Source of the DNA: Eggerthella lenta DSM 2243
GTDB lineage: Bacteria > Actinomycetota > Coriobacteriia > Coriobacteriales > Eggerthellaceae
Assembly (NCBI RefSeq): GCF_000024265.1
Contig: NC_013204.1
Location: 3,275,001 to 3,339,000, forward strand
DNA: 64,000 bases
Reading direction: 5' to 3'
The notes below the pieces were generated by a model. It saw only the letters and a list, made by a program, of their open reading frames with translations. It was not told the DNA's origin and ran no database searches. Numbering within the stretch: the first letter of the stretch is position 1; every line of letters begins with the position of its first letter. Of the stretch, positions 1 to 10,623 are shown piece by piece. A program made the translations under genes and the position numbers.

Positions 1-1038
<1,038 letters not shown>

Positions 1039-1200
1039 TCAACCTGACGGCTTTTCGTGGCGGCCTCCTAGCCGCTCAGAACCCGGGAGCTTTCGCACAC
1101 GGCCAATAAGGCCGCTTAGCTCAAGCACCCGGAACCTTCGTGGCTATGAGCCTCACCACGAAAACCCTGCTATTACCAACGTTGAATCAACCGGCGCCTT

Positions 1201-1488
1201 TTATGCAAACACAGCGTAGAGGTCGTCACCGCGGAGGATCAGCACGTCCTCGCCTTCGACGTTGATCTCGGTGCCGCCGAACTTGCCGTACACGACCTTG
1301 TCGCCGACCTTCACGGGAACGGGAACGAGGTTGCCGTCCTTGTCGAGCTTGCCCTCGCCCACGGCCAGAACGGTACCGCTCTGGGGCTTTTCCTTCGCCT
1401 CCGTCGCGAGGAACAGACCCGAAGCGGTGGTCTCCTCAGCCTCGTCCTGCTTGACGATAACGCGATCACCCAGAGGTTTCAAATTCAT
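1201..1488 (-). CDS. groS: Co-chaperonin GroES (10 kDa)
   Basis: The 95-residue protein begins MNLKPLGDRVIVKQDEAEE and matches GroES along its full length: the conserved N-terminal PLGDRV segment, the mobile loop (ETTASGLFL) and the KVGDKVVYGKFGGTE strand. GroES caps the GroEL ring in the cytoplasm. It is the first gene of the operon, 82 bp downstream of a CIRCE element, so HrcA-type heat-shock repression is expected from established knowledge of that site. The 177-bp gap to groEL is longer than in many bacteria and shows no open frame. Confidence 0.97.
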   Translation of the reverse strand: MNLKPLGDRVIVKQDEAEETTASGLFLATEAKEKPQSGTVLAVGEGKLDKDGNLVPVPVKVGDKVVYGKFGGTEINVEGEDVLILRGDDLYAVFA

Positions 1489-1570
1489 AACGTTGCCTTC
1501 CTTTCGTCCGACGTATGCACGAACCCGTTTGTCGCATGTTCGCTATTTAACCACTCAGCAGTGGTGACTG

Positions 1571-1597
1571 CTAGCACTCATCGGTAACGAGTGCTAA
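1571..1597 (-). promoter_or_regulatory. CIRCE heat-shock operator (HrcA binding site)
   Basis: The arms CTAGCACTC and GAGTGCTAA are separated by 9 bases, matching the CIRCE consensus TTAGCACTC-N9-GAGTGCTAA except for the first base. It sits upstream of groES on the leftward operon. HrcA binds this repeat and represses chaperonin transcription. Confidence 0.95.
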
Positions 1598-1754
1598 ACA
1601 CTGCGTTATCATAGCATCATCAACACTGAATGCAAGGGCATTCAAAGAAATCTGAGCGCTCGTGACTGAGATTTTGCGCAATCGTCAAACGATCATCACA
1701 ATTTACTCGAGTCGCCATTTGGCATGCGGCATCAGTTCGCTTGCCACCGAACGG

Positions 1755-2441
1755 CTACCGGATGCCTGGCCTCACGAGGCCGCCTTCGTAGGCTCGGACA
1801 ACGAGCTGGGCGCGGTCGTGGGCATCGAGTTTCGCCATGATACGGGCCAGGTGCGTTTTCACCGTGGCGGGCGAGATGAACAGCTCGGAACCTATTTCGT
1901 CATTCGTGAAACCTCGCGCAACCAGGGCGAGGATCTCGCGCTCGCGGTCGGTAAGAGTGCGTAGACCGGCCGCAACGGCTGCAGCACCGCCGAGCGAAGC
2001 CGGCCGTGCAGCGACGAACGTCTCTATAAGGCGGCGCGTGATAGAGGGCTCGATGAGCGCATCGCCCTGGGCGACGACGCGCACCGCGGAAGCGATCTCG
2101 TCGGGCTCGGCATCTTTGAGCAAAAAGCCGCTGGCCCCGGCGGCCAAAGCATCGTACACGTATTCGTCCAGATCGAACGTCGTGAGGATGAGCACATGCA
2201 CGTTTTCAAGCGCGGCATCGTCGCGAATGGCGCGCGTGGCCTCGATGCCGTTCATACGCGGCATCCGAATGTCCATGAGCACCACGTCGGGATGCAGCCG
2301 CGACGCCAGTTCCACCGCTTCATGGCCATCGCGCGCCTCGCCTACCACGTCGATGCCGTCGTACGACATCAGTATGAGCTTGAAACCGCTGCGGACGAGA
2401 TCTTGATCGTCCGCCACCAGCACCTGCACGCGCTCTTCCAC
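1755..2441 (-). CDS. NarL/FixJ-family response regulator
   Basis: This 228-residue protein has an N-terminal receiver domain (about residues 5-120: acidic pocket in VLVADDQDLVR, phospho-acceptor Asp in DVVLMDIRMP, Lys in LLKDAEP) and a C-terminal LuxR-type helix-turn-helix (about 160-222, TDREREILALVARGFTNDEI). It should bind DNA when phosphorylated. The start is GTG at 2441, directly after the TAA stop of the histidine kinase, with a GGAGG site inside the end of the kinase gene, so the two are translationally coupled. The target genes are not evident from the sequence. Confidence 0.93.
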   Translation of the reverse strand: MEERVQVLVADDQDLVRSGFKLILMSYDGIDVVGEARDGHEAVELASRLHPDVVLMDIRMPRMNGIEATRAIRDDAALENVHVLILTTFDLDEYVYDALAAGASGFLLKDAEPDEIASAVRVVAQGDALIEPSITRRLIETFVAARPASLGGAAAVAAGLRTLTDREREILALVARGFTNDEIGSELFISPATVKTHLARIMAKLDAHDRAQLVVRAYEGGLVRPGIR

Positions 2442-3698
2442 TTACGCCTCCGCTCCCTTCATCGGCAAGCAGGCAACCACGCGGAAGCCGCCGCCGGCTC
2501 GATCGCCCGCCGAAAACGTGCCGCCCAACAGGTGCACGCGCTCGGCCATGCCGGCAATGCCGTGCCCCTCTCCGTCGACAGCCTGGGGCAGCGCGCCCGA
2601 TGCGGCCGCGGACGCCGAGAGCCCGCACCCGACGCCATCGTCTTCCACCACCAAACGCGCCCGTCCGTCCTCGACGGCCAGGCGGATGAGCGCCTTGTGA
2701 GCACCAGCATGGCGCACGATGTTCGTAGCAGCCTCGCGGGCGATGCCGAACAACGCCATGTCCACGTGGGCCGGCACGTCCGCACGACAGTAGGCGGCCG
2801 CGTCGAGCGTGGTTTCGATTCCGGCGTTTCCGAGGTAGGCACGCAAATCGTCCAACCGCTCGGTACCGGATGTCGGCGACGTTTCGGCCGCGTCATCGCC
2901 GCAGCGCAGCACGCCGATCATGCTGCGAATGTCAGCGAGCGCGCCTTTCGCAGTGGTGCGCACGGCGGAGATAGCCTCCTTCGCCGCGGCGGGATCGCGA
3001 TCGATCATGCGCTCGGCAGCCGCCGCCTGAATGCTGACCGCCGACAGCGAATGCGCCGTGATGTCGTGGACTTCGCGCGCGATGCGCACGCGCTCCTCCT
3101 CCACACGCCGAGCCGCCTCTTCCTCGCGGGTGCGCTCGGCTTCGGCAGCGCGATCCTCGGTGGCCTTGACGTAGGCGCGATGGGTTCGATACGCATAGCC
3201 AGCCAAGCCGGCGGCCACCGCGAGCACAATATTCTGGAAACGCGTGAACAGCACCATGTTGGCCGTGGCGGCATGGGCATCGGCGAACAGAAGGCCGGCC
3301 ACCGCTAGAAGTACCGCCGCGACCGTCTCGGCACGACCGCGCTCGCTGGCGATGGTGTACAGGGCGACCACCGGGCCCACGATGGTGAGCGAGAACCCGT
3401 TGAACGCGTTCTGCAAACCTAGAAACGACACGAGGCAGAACAGGAACACGGGCCACGGGAACCTACGGCGCACGACGAGCGGCAACGTGGTGACCGCCAG
3501 CGCTACGAACACCTGCACGTTAGGCACCACGTTCACCATGCCGAGATACTGGCGCAGCGCCAGATCGGGAATCACGATGGACGAAGCGGCCAACATGAGC
3601 TGCACGCAGCCGAACAGGAACGCCGCTGCCGTTACCGCGACATCGAACCCCCAATCCTTGGGACCCATCGGTCGGTTGTTCATCAGAAAGGTATCCAT
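2442..3698 (-). CDS. Sensor histidine kinase, HisKA_3 (NarX/DesK) type
   Basis: The 418-residue protein has about five or six hydrophobic segments in residues 15-165, then a HisKA_3 dimerisation domain with the phospho-acceptor His in RIAREVHDITAHSLSA (about residues 203-218), and a C-terminal HATPase domain with VEDDGVGCG and GHGIAGM motifs. It is the cognate kinase of the overlapping downstream NarL-type regulator. The signal sensed cannot be inferred. No periplasmic sensor domain is visible, so sensing is likely within or near the membrane. Confidence 0.92.
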   Translation of the reverse strand: MDTFLMNNRPMGPKDWGFDVAVTAAAFLFGCVQLMLAASSIVIPDLALRQYLGMVNVVPNVQVFVALAVTTLPLVVRRRFPWPVFLFCLVSFLGLQNAFNGFSLTIVGPVVALYTIASERGRAETVAAVLLAVAGLLFADAHAATANMVLFTRFQNIVLAVAAGLAGYAYRTHRAYVKATEDRAAEAERTREEEAARRVEEERVRIAREVHDITAHSLSAVSIQAAAAERMIDRDPAAAKEAISAVRTTAKGALADIRSMIGVLRCGDDAAETSPTSGTERLDDLRAYLGNAGIETTLDAAAYCRADVPAHVDMALFGIAREAATNIVRHAGAHKALIRLAVEDGRARLVVEDDGVGCGLSASAAASGALPQAVDGEGHGIAGMAERVHLLGGTFSAGDRAGGGFRVVACLPMKGAEA

Positions 3699-3770
3699 GA
3701 CCCCATACTACGCGACCCGCCCGAGGTGCGCCATACCCCAGCCGATGTATGTTCGCCCGATGGCGACCTT

Positions 3771-5354
3771 TCAACGCTCCAGAAGGTCAAGCAGTTCCTG
3801 GCGCGTGTGCACGTCGAGCTTGGAATAGATGTTGCGCACATGGCTGCGCACCGTGTTCTCGGTGACGAACAGCGCGTCGGCGATGTACGCCTTCGTCCTG
3901 CCACGTGCAAGGTAGACGAGGATCTCGGCCTCACGCTCGGTCAAGCCCCCTTCCCGGGCGACGCTTGCACAGCACGCGTCAAGCGTCGAGTCGATCTCGG
4001 GCACCGAAACCGAATCGGTTCCGACCGCGCTCTCGTTCGGCGCATCGGCAGAAGCCTCTTCGGCGCGTCGTCGCTTGCGATCGCGCGAGAAGAACACGAG
4101 CGCCATGCACAGAGCATACAGCACCACGACGATGATCACGAGATAGCGCATCGTATGCTCGGCCTCGTCGCCCGGACCGCCGCCGGCGACCCCGGCCGCG
4201 TACCCCGACAACAGCGCCACGGCCAGGCATACGCGCGCGACGCCCATAGCCACGCCCATCAGCACGTAGGGCGATACCTTGCGCGTCTGTGCCGCCTCGG
4301 CGATAAGATAGGTGATGAGCAGCGCGACGAAGTAGTAGCTGCCGAGCAACAGCATGGAGAACACCAGGTTGTAGCGCTCGCTGAGAAACGGCAGGAACAC
4401 CAGCATGGCCGCGAGCACGGGCATGACCACACGCGATACCGTGGACACCTTGGGGATGCGATGCGCAACGAACACGATGAAGCAGAACACGACGATTGCG
4501 CCCACAATGGCCGCAGCCGACACGGCTCCCGAGCCCTCGAAATCGATGGATCCCGCCAGCATGAAGCTGTTGAGCAACCCGATGACGGCTTCCAGCACGA
4601 AAAACGCCACCAGCGAGTCGCCCAACTCCAAAAATGCATCGCGATACGCGCCCCAACGAGCCCGCAAGGAAGTTTTCGAAGAAAGCGCTTCGGCAGGTTC
4701 GGCGGATACCGTTTCGGCGATCGGCCGTTCGTTATGCGTTTCCACCTCGCAGGAAGCGGCTCGCAACCGACGGCGCACAAACCACGCGCACAGACCCGAG
4801 ACGAGCAGCAAAACGCAGCTCGAACGCATCTGGACGTCTCCGGGCAACGGAGATAGCACCGAGGAAACCACCACGTTCAGCAACATGCCGAGCGCAATCT
4901 GCACCACGATGGAGCTGGGCCGGCTCGCCGAGAGCACCTCGATCCAGAACAGCGACAGCATGACGCTGCCCGCACCGTACAGCAAGCCGGGAACCAGCAG
5001 CGCTAGATCAGGCGGCAGCGACAAGATCACGCCCAGCAACGCAGCGAGGTTCCCCGCCAACAACAATGCCGTCGGCAGCACGTATGGCATGGTGTTCGCC
5101 TTGAGACGCCCCGTCCAGGCAAGGGTGACAGCGACGGCCGAGCACACGATGATGGAACATGCCACCACTACGTTGAAGAACAGATCGGGCACGAACATGA
5201 AGGGCGCCTTCACGAACGCGTATGCGGAGAGGTAGACGTTCGAATTCACGCCGCGATACAATCCGAAACCCAAAATGACCACGGCTGAGTATACAGCGGG
5301 ATGAGCCCACGCGCGCGACGGCTGTTTTTGTCTGTTCCCTCCCGTTTCCCTCAT
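3771..5354 (-). CDS. Membrane-embedded LuxR-family regulator (about 12 TM plus LuxR HTH)
   Basis: From the Met at 5354 (MRETGGNRQKQ) the protein is 527 residues. The first 410 or so hold many hydrophobic helices arranged like a transporter, interrupted by a charged cytoplasmic loop. The last 70 residues form a LuxR helix-turn-helix (GGLTEREAEILVYLARGRTK ... ENTVRSHVRNIYSKLD). This architecture is abundant in Eggerthellaceae, typically beside respiratory reductases. It is divergent from the flavoprotein gene at 5533, which is the likely target. An upstream Met at 5423 would add 23 residues of non-hydrophobic, arginine-rich sequence and is less likely. Confidence 0.9.
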   Translation of the reverse strand: MRETGGNRQKQPSRAWAHPAVYSAVVILGFGLYRGVNSNVYLSAYAFVKAPFMFVPDLFFNVVVACSIIVCSAVAVTLAWTGRLKANTMPYVLPTALLLAGNLAALLGVILSLPPDLALLVPGLLYGAGSVMLSLFWIEVLSASRPSSIVVQIALGMLLNVVVSSVLSPLPGDVQMRSSCVLLLVSGLCAWFVRRRLRAASCEVETHNERPIAETVSAEPAEALSSKTSLRARWGAYRDAFLELGDSLVAFFVLEAVIGLLNSFMLAGSIDFEGSGAVSAAAIVGAIVVFCFIVFVAHRIPKVSTVSRVVMPVLAAMLVFLPFLSERYNLVFSMLLLGSYYFVALLITYLIAEAAQTRKVSPYVLMGVAMGVARVCLAVALLSGYAAGVAGGGPGDEAEHTMRYLVIIVVVLYALCMALVFFSRDRKRRRAEEASADAPNESAVGTDSVSVPEIDSTLDACCASVAREGGLTEREAEILVYLARGRTKAYIADALFVTENTVRSHVRNIYSKLDVHTRQELLDLLER

Positions 5355-5532
5355 AGGGGCATCATACCGGAAACGTCGGAAGCGCACGAAGCAAACATGC
5401 AGGATTCCGGCCTTCCACAGCAATTTAGTCCGAAACGGACGGTGACGATTCCCCAGATCGAACGTAGGGTGAACCAGTCGTCGCTCAACCGCGACGCAAA
5501 GGAGCCATCATGCGACAACAGGGAGGAACAGT

Positions 5533-7029
5533 ATGGAATCAGCAATGAATCGCCGCAATTTCCTGAAGGCAGCCATCGCCTCGGGTGCGGTTATCGCCGC
5601 AGGCGGCGCACTGGCAGGATGCTCGCCGAACGGCGGCTCGACCGGCGGATCCGGCGAGGCCGAACAGGTGGTTGGCACCGCCCCCGTCTCGTTCAGCGAA
5701 GAAACCGACGTTCTCATTCTGGGCACGGGCATCGCCGGCATGTCGGCAGCCATGGATCCGGTCGAAGCCGGCCATAAAGTGATGCTCGTGGACAAGCTCG
5801 ACCGCGTGGGCGGAGAGAGCTTCATCGCTTGCGGCGTCATGAACGTCGTTGGATCAAAAATGCAAAAAGACGCCGGCATCGAGGGCGACCCCGAGCAAAT
5901 GTGGGAGAAGTTCCTGCCCGTGCTCGAGAAAAAGGGCGAGACCGACGACATGGACTACAAGCACAACGTCTACGTCTACCAAACCGAATGGGCGAACCGC
6001 GTGGCCGCCGACTACGGTTCGGTGTTCCAACCCATCACCGACTACATGAACACGGGCGCGCCCACGTCCATGCTGTTGCCCGGCAACGGCATCGGCGACA
6101 TGCAGGCGGTGCTGACGCCGCTGCAGAAGGGCTTGGAGCAGAAAGGCGCCACGTACAAGCTGAACCTGCGCGCCACGAACTTCATCGTGGACGGAGAGGG
6201 AGCGCCCATCGGCGTGCGCTTCAACGACGAGAAGAACAACAAGACCGTCGATATCCGCGCAAAGAAGATCATCGTGGCCACGGGCGGTTTCTCCTGCAAC
6301 CAGGAGATGGTTTCCACGTACTTGCCCAGCCAGGCTCGCTTGGGGCCGCTGACCGTGAACTCCATGGGCGAAGGCCACCAGCTGTGCAAGGCCATCGGCG
6401 GCGTGTACACCCACATGGACATGGAAGCGAACCGCATGAGCGACCTCGCTCAGGTGACGGTGTGGGGCTACTTCTCGCCGCAAGTCCAGGTAACCCCGCA
6501 GGGCCGCCGCTTCATCAAGGAGGATCAGAGCCACGACTCGCCCGACAAGGCCGTCGAGTTGGGCTTGGGCTTCTGGTGGACCATCTTCGACGATCAGGCC
6601 ATCAACAGCAGCCAGAAATGGAACGTCGAGATGAACATGAAGAGCAACGCCGACCGCCTCGTGGGCCCGTGCAACTCGCTCGATGAGCTGGCGGCAGCGA
6701 TGGATGTTCCGGCCGACACACTGAAGGCCACGTTCGAGACCTACGACGCCATGGTGGCCGCAGGCGAGGACACCGAGTTCGGCAAGAAGCTGTTCCTGCA
6801 GTCGCTTTCCGCACCGTATTACGCGATGAAGCACTTCCCGTACCGCTACAAGACGCACGGCGGCATGAAGATCACGACCGACAGCCAGTTGACGGACAAG
6901 GACGGCAATCCCATCCCCAACGTCTACTGCGCCGGTTCGACCGTGGCCGATAGCGGCAGCGACCTCTCTCCGAACGCGGGCAGCGGCCTCATCTCCGGCA
7001 AAGCCGTAGTCGAAGCGCTGAAGGCGTAA
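5533..7029 (+). CDS. Tat-exported lipoprotein FAD-dependent reductase (fumarate-reductase/FCSD type)
   Basis: This 498-residue protein starts with a twin-arginine signal (MNRRNFLKAAI, residues 5-15), a hydrophobic stretch and a lipobox LAGC at about residue 32, so it should be exported folded and lipid-anchored. The FAD Rossmann fold follows (LGTGIAGMSAAMD), with VGGES and a C-terminal NAGSGLISGKAVVEAL typical of the FAD_binding_2 family that includes fumarate and urocanate reductases. No haem-binding CXXCH is present, so a separate cytochrome must donate electrons. The substrate is unknown. A GGGAGG ribosome-binding site supports the ATG at 5533. It is divergent from the LuxR regulator and resembles the protein at 8929-10464. 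Confidence 0.92.
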   Translation: MESAMNRRNFLKAAIASGAVIAAGGALAGCSPNGGSTGGSGEAEQVVGTAPVSFSEETDVLILGTGIAGMSAAMDPVEAGHKVMLVDKLDRVGGESFIACGVMNVVGSKMQKDAGIEGDPEQMWEKFLPVLEKKGETDDMDYKHNVYVYQTEWANRVAADYGSVFQPITDYMNTGAPTSMLLPGNGIGDMQAVLTPLQKGLEQKGATYKLNLRATNFIVDGEGAPIGVRFNDEKNNKTVDIRAKKIIVATGGFSCNQEMVSTYLPSQARLGPLTVNSMGEGHQLCKAIGGVYTHMDMEANRMSDLAQVTVWGYFSPQVQVTPQGRRFIKEDQSHDSPDKAVELGLGFWWTIFDDQAINSSQKWNVEMNMKSNADRLVGPCNSLDELAAAMDVPADTLKATFETYDAMVAAGEDTEFGKKLFLQSLSAPYYAMKHFPYRYKTHGGMKITTDSQLTDKDGNPIPNVYCAGSTVADSGSDLSPNAGSGLISGKAVVEALKA

Positions 7030-7051
7030 AGCATCCTGTCCCCTCCCTCAA

Positions 7052-7086
7052 CGCCGGAAGGCTCCCGCTCCGGGAGCCTTCCGGCG
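7052..7086. terminator. Bidirectional hairpin between convergent flavoprotein genes
   Basis: A perfect 16-bp stem (7052-7067 with 7071-7086) has a 3-base loop. It lies 22 bp after the plus-strand stop at 7029 and 6 bp before the minus-strand stop at 7093. No strong T run follows on either side, so termination efficiency is uncertain. Confidence 0.75.
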
Positions 7087-7092
7087 CATTCT

Positions 7093-8724
7093 CTACCGAT
7101 CCAGATATTCCAACACGGCATTCGCCGCCTCGCGGCCGCTGTTCACTTGATGGCCGAACGCGACGCCCGGCATGTTGATGGTGTACACGTTGCGGTACAG
7201 CATATTGCCGTCGTTGCCGATGGCATAGAGACCCTCGATAGGGTTGCGGCGCCCGTCCAGCACGCGATGCCGCCCGTCGGTGGTGATGCCGCCAACCGAG
7301 AAGAAGTAGTTGTACGACAGTTTTGCCAGGTAGAACGGAGGCGTCTCGATGGGCGCCATGAGGCCGGCCGCCTTGCCGAAGTCGCTGTCAGCCCCCTCTC
7401 CGCACAGTTCATTGTAGCGATCGACCGCAGCCTTGAGCGCATCGGCGTCGAGGTTGAATCTTCCGGCGAGATCGGCCAAGGAATCGCTCTGGTAGATGCT
7501 GCCTCCACCGTTAGCCTTGATCGCGTCGTAGAAGGCTTTCTTCGCATCGTCGTTTTTACCGAAAAACCGATCGAAGATGGCCTGGTCGAAAACCACGTAA
7601 TTCCCCTTGTTGCCCTTACCCGGAAGGCACTGCAACGCGAGGTTGTCGTTCGCGAGGTCCTCGCGCGTGTAGCGCCGGCACGCCTCGTTCACCCACAGCA
7701 CGGGACCGCCCGAGGCGATGCCGAAATAGCCGTAGAGCGGGTTTTCAGCCGCATCGTGGAAGTCGATGGGAGGAAAAGCCTCGATAGCGTACAGGATGGA
7801 CTGAGCCGAATCGGCCATGAAGCTGCATGCGCCGTTGTCCATGGCTATGCGATAGCCGTCTCCTGCAGCGTTCGGCGAGCCCACGATGCGTATGCCATCG
7901 GTGTTCCAACCCTGCTCGGCGACGATCTCCTCGTTGCCGCCGAAGCCGCCGGTTGCGAGCACCACCGCCTTCGCGCTGTACCGCACCACGCCCTCGCCTC
8001 CGTCTGCGTAGGCGCCGATCACCCTGCCGTTCTTCATGACGAGGCCGTTCACTGCGGTTTTGAGATGCAGCTGCACGCTCAGCTCTTCGAGCCGCGCCTT
8101 CATCGGCTCAACGTATCCCACAGCCGCCTTTCCGTCTTTGAACCAGTGGAACGTGGGGAATAGGCCGACGCGATAGTCGTCCACCTTGCCGGAGTACATG
8201 ACGCCCTGCTCTATGCACCAGGTGATGTTGTCGGCCGACTTGCTCACAAAATCGAGCCATACATCGCCGTTTTGGCGATGCTGACCGCGCGAGAGCTCGG
8301 CTTCCATTATCTCGGCTGGCTGCATGTCGATGCCTTGCTCCAGCTGCAACGTGGAATTGACGGCGAACATGCCCTCGACGAAGTTCGCATTGCCGCCCAC
8401 CTGGTTGCTCTTGTCCACAAGGATGAGATTCGTTCCGTTAAGAGCCGCCTGCACGGCGCACGCCAAGCCGCTGCCGCCTGCACCCACGATAAGCAGATCG
8501 GCGTCGTAGGTCTTGTCCACCTTGCTTGGCGCCTTGCTGACGGGCACCGCGCCCCCGTTCGCACCAGAACCGGTTCCGCCGGCGCCGCCGGGGCCGGCGT
8601 CTTGCGGCGGCGCGCAGGCGTTCAGGCCGCCCACCATCGCCGCAGCTCCGGTAACGCACGCGCCCGTCAGGAACGCGCGACGGGATATGCCCGCACCACG
8701 TTCATCCTCGCTCTCCCCGAACAT
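7093..8724 (-). CDS. Tat-exported lipoprotein FAD-dependent oxidoreductase
   Basis: The 543-residue protein has a twin-arginine motif SRRAFLTGA (about residues 14-22), a hydrophobic core and a lipobox LNAC near residue 37, followed by a Gly/Ala/Ser-rich linker. The FAD-binding GxGxxG reads IVGAGGSGLACAVQ, then DKSNQVGGNANFVEG, and the C-terminus has NMPGVAFGHQVNSGREAANAV, a 3-oxosteroid/fumarate reductase-like ending. It belongs to the FAD_binding_2 family but is more distant from the two flanking flavoproteins than they are from each other. The substrate is unknown. AAGGA precedes the ATG by six bases. Convergent with the 5533 gene. Confidence 0.9.
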   Translation of the reverse strand: MFGESEDERGAGISRRAFLTGACVTGAAAMVGGLNACAPPQDAGPGGAGGTGSGANGGAVPVSKAPSKVDKTYDADLLIVGAGGSGLACAVQAALNGTNLILVDKSNQVGGNANFVEGMFAVNSTLQLEQGIDMQPAEIMEAELSRGQHRQNGDVWLDFVSKSADNITWCIEQGVMYSGKVDDYRVGLFPTFHWFKDGKAAVGYVEPMKARLEELSVQLHLKTAVNGLVMKNGRVIGAYADGGEGVVRYSAKAVVLATGGFGGNEEIVAEQGWNTDGIRIVGSPNAAGDGYRIAMDNGACSFMADSAQSILYAIEAFPPIDFHDAAENPLYGYFGIASGGPVLWVNEACRRYTREDLANDNLALQCLPGKGNKGNYVVFDQAIFDRFFGKNDDAKKAFYDAIKANGGGSIYQSDSLADLAGRFNLDADALKAAVDRYNELCGEGADSDFGKAAGLMAPIETPPFYLAKLSYNYFFSVGGITTDGRHRVLDGRRNPIEGLYAIGNDGNMLYRNVYTINMPGVAFGHQVNSGREAANAVLEYLDR

Positions 8725-8928
8725 AGAAGTCCTTCCATCCGCGTCTACGGCCTCTCAAGCAGCACGGATGCGCGCCGCATGCGGCTTTAGTAGGTATGGG
8801 GACATTCTGTCATGAGTCTATAGAGACGCGGTATCCGCCGCTTTGCACCTTGGCAACCCGTCGGCAACGCAAAGCGACACCCTGGGACATTAGTCAAAAC
8901 GAGACAGAGGGACAGGGTTAACGTCTCT

Positions 8929-10464
8929 TTAGTCAGAAGCTTGCTTCGCAGCATCTTCGTCGTCGAGTGCGGCGGCGACCGCTTTGCCCGCCAGCATGCC
9001 GAACGCGCCGTTCGACGCGAGGCCTCCGATGCTTGACGCAGCTGCCGCACCGCAACAGTAGACGTTGGGAATGACGGCGCCGACGACGCTGAGCACCTGA
9101 CCGGACTGATTTGTTTTCACGCCGCCGTTGGATCTGTACCGCTGCGGCAGCTGTTTAAGCGCGTAGTAGGGGCCTTCCAACTCCTCCAAGAACAACGTGC
9201 GCCCGAAATCGCCGTCCTTGCCGTCTTTCACGAAGCCGTTGTAGCGGTCGAACGTGGCGTTCAGCACGTCCGGCGAAACGCCCATGCCCTCGGCAAGCTC
9301 GTCCAGGTCGTCGAACGGCCCGATAAGACGCTTTGCGTTCTTGCTGGCCACTTCCGCAACGCTGCGCGATTGGCTGCTCTCGGTCAGCTGCTTTCCGAAC
9401 ACCGTCCACCAGTAGCCGCGCTCCTCCGAGAAGCAGGCGCCCGCCGCAGCGTTCGCGTCGTCCTCGCGCGCGAAACGCTTCCCCAGCGCATCCACGATGA
9501 CCGTGGGGCCGAACAAGCCCCAGGCGGTCGCCTGCGGCAAGCTGCCGGTAAGCGGCGCAGCCTTGTCCATGTTCACCAGCTGGCCGCCCAAAAGCGCGCA
9601 CAGCTGCTGACCCTCGCCCATGGAGGCGACGGTGTAGCACCCCACGCGCTCATAATCGGGCGTATGCTCATGCACGAGCGGCTGGCTGCTGGCGAACCCG
9701 CCTGTCGCGACAACGATGCGCCGAGCCCGCACGTCGAGCACCGATGCGCCCGACCCTGCATAGAAACGCATCCCGCACGCCGCGCCGTCCTCATCCAAAA
9801 TGAACGCGACCGCCCGATGGCCCGTAGAAAACGTGGCGCCTTTCGCCGTGAGGGCGTCTCGCAGCGGCATCATAATGCTCTGCATGTCACCGAGGCCGTT
9901 CTTCGGCAGCATGATAGCCGCATTCACCTTGCCGTCCACGAAGGTTTTCGGATCGGCGAACTGCGCCCCGTAATCGGATGCCAGGCGATTCGCCCATTCG
10001 GTGGCCGCGAAGAACAGGGTCTTTGCGAAATCAAGATCATCGTCGCCTGCAGCGCTCAACTCCTTTTTGCGCGCCCCCCATGCCTCGTCAACCGTCGCAT
10101 TCACGCCCGCATCCTGCTGCGCAGTCGTGCCGGCGATGCGCATAACGCCGTTCGACTCGTAGCTTTCGCCGCCCAACAGATCAAGTTTCTCGACCACCAT
10201 AACGGAGCGCTTCGCCTCGAGCGGATCCATGGCGGCAGACAACCCCGCTACCCCGCTGCCCACGATCAACACATCCACGTCAGCATCGAAGGCGATGGGC
10301 GGCTGCCCCATTACGCTTGATTGACCAGCGGTTTCGTTGGCTTTGTTCGTCGCCGCCAGAGGATTGTCCGGCAGCTTTCCCGCCTCACATGCGCCGAGGG
10401 TTCCGCCCACGGCCAATACCGCAGCGGACAAGCCTGCAAGTTTGAAGAACGAACGACGCTCCAC
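8929..10464 (-). CDS. Tat-exported lipoprotein FAD-dependent reductase
   Basis: A GTG start at 10464 preceded by AAAGGAGG gives 511 residues: Tat motif MERRSFFKLAG, hydrophobic segment, lipobox LGAC (about residue 26), then FAD fold VGSGVAGLSAAMD and LLGGES. The MDPLEAKRSVMVVEKLD segment closely parallels MDPVEAGHKVMLVDKLD of the 5533 product, so the two are paralogues. It has no haem motif and so probably takes electrons from a membrane or periplasmic cytochrome. The substrate is unknown. The tail is acidic and Ala-rich. Confidence 0.9.
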   Translation of the reverse strand: MERRSFFKLAGLSAAVLAVGGTLGACEAGKLPDNPLAATNKANETAGQSSVMGQPPIAFDADVDVLIVGSGVAGLSAAMDPLEAKRSVMVVEKLDLLGGESYESNGVMRIAGTTAQQDAGVNATVDEAWGARKKELSAAGDDDLDFAKTLFFAATEWANRLASDYGAQFADPKTFVDGKVNAAIMLPKNGLGDMQSIMMPLRDALTAKGATFSTGHRAVAFILDEDGAACGMRFYAGSGASVLDVRARRIVVATGGFASSQPLVHEHTPDYERVGCYTVASMGEGQQLCALLGGQLVNMDKAAPLTGSLPQATAWGLFGPTVIVDALGKRFAREDDANAAAGACFSEERGYWWTVFGKQLTESSQSRSVAEVASKNAKRLIGPFDDLDELAEGMGVSPDVLNATFDRYNGFVKDGKDGDFGRTLFLEELEGPYYALKQLPQRYRSNGGVKTNQSGQVLSVVGAVIPNVYCCGAAAASSIGGLASNGAFGMLAGKAVAAALDDEDAAKQASD

Positions 10465-10623
10465 GACGGACGACCTCCTTTGCGACGGAAACGGAAACGA
10501 ACGGCCTCAGAGTATAGTGACGCGAAAACGTTTTGTCGTGAGGCGCCGACATGCCGTCACGCAATCTGCGCAATGGAGACTGCGAAACGAGCCCAGCGTG
10601 CCAAGGGAGGTGCCAAGGGGACG

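Noticed and set aside
8797-8928. Pair of GGGACATT motifs upstream of the 7093-8724 gene as a repeat element
   Set aside because: The matches are only 8 bases and in no consistent arrangement; too short to support an element.
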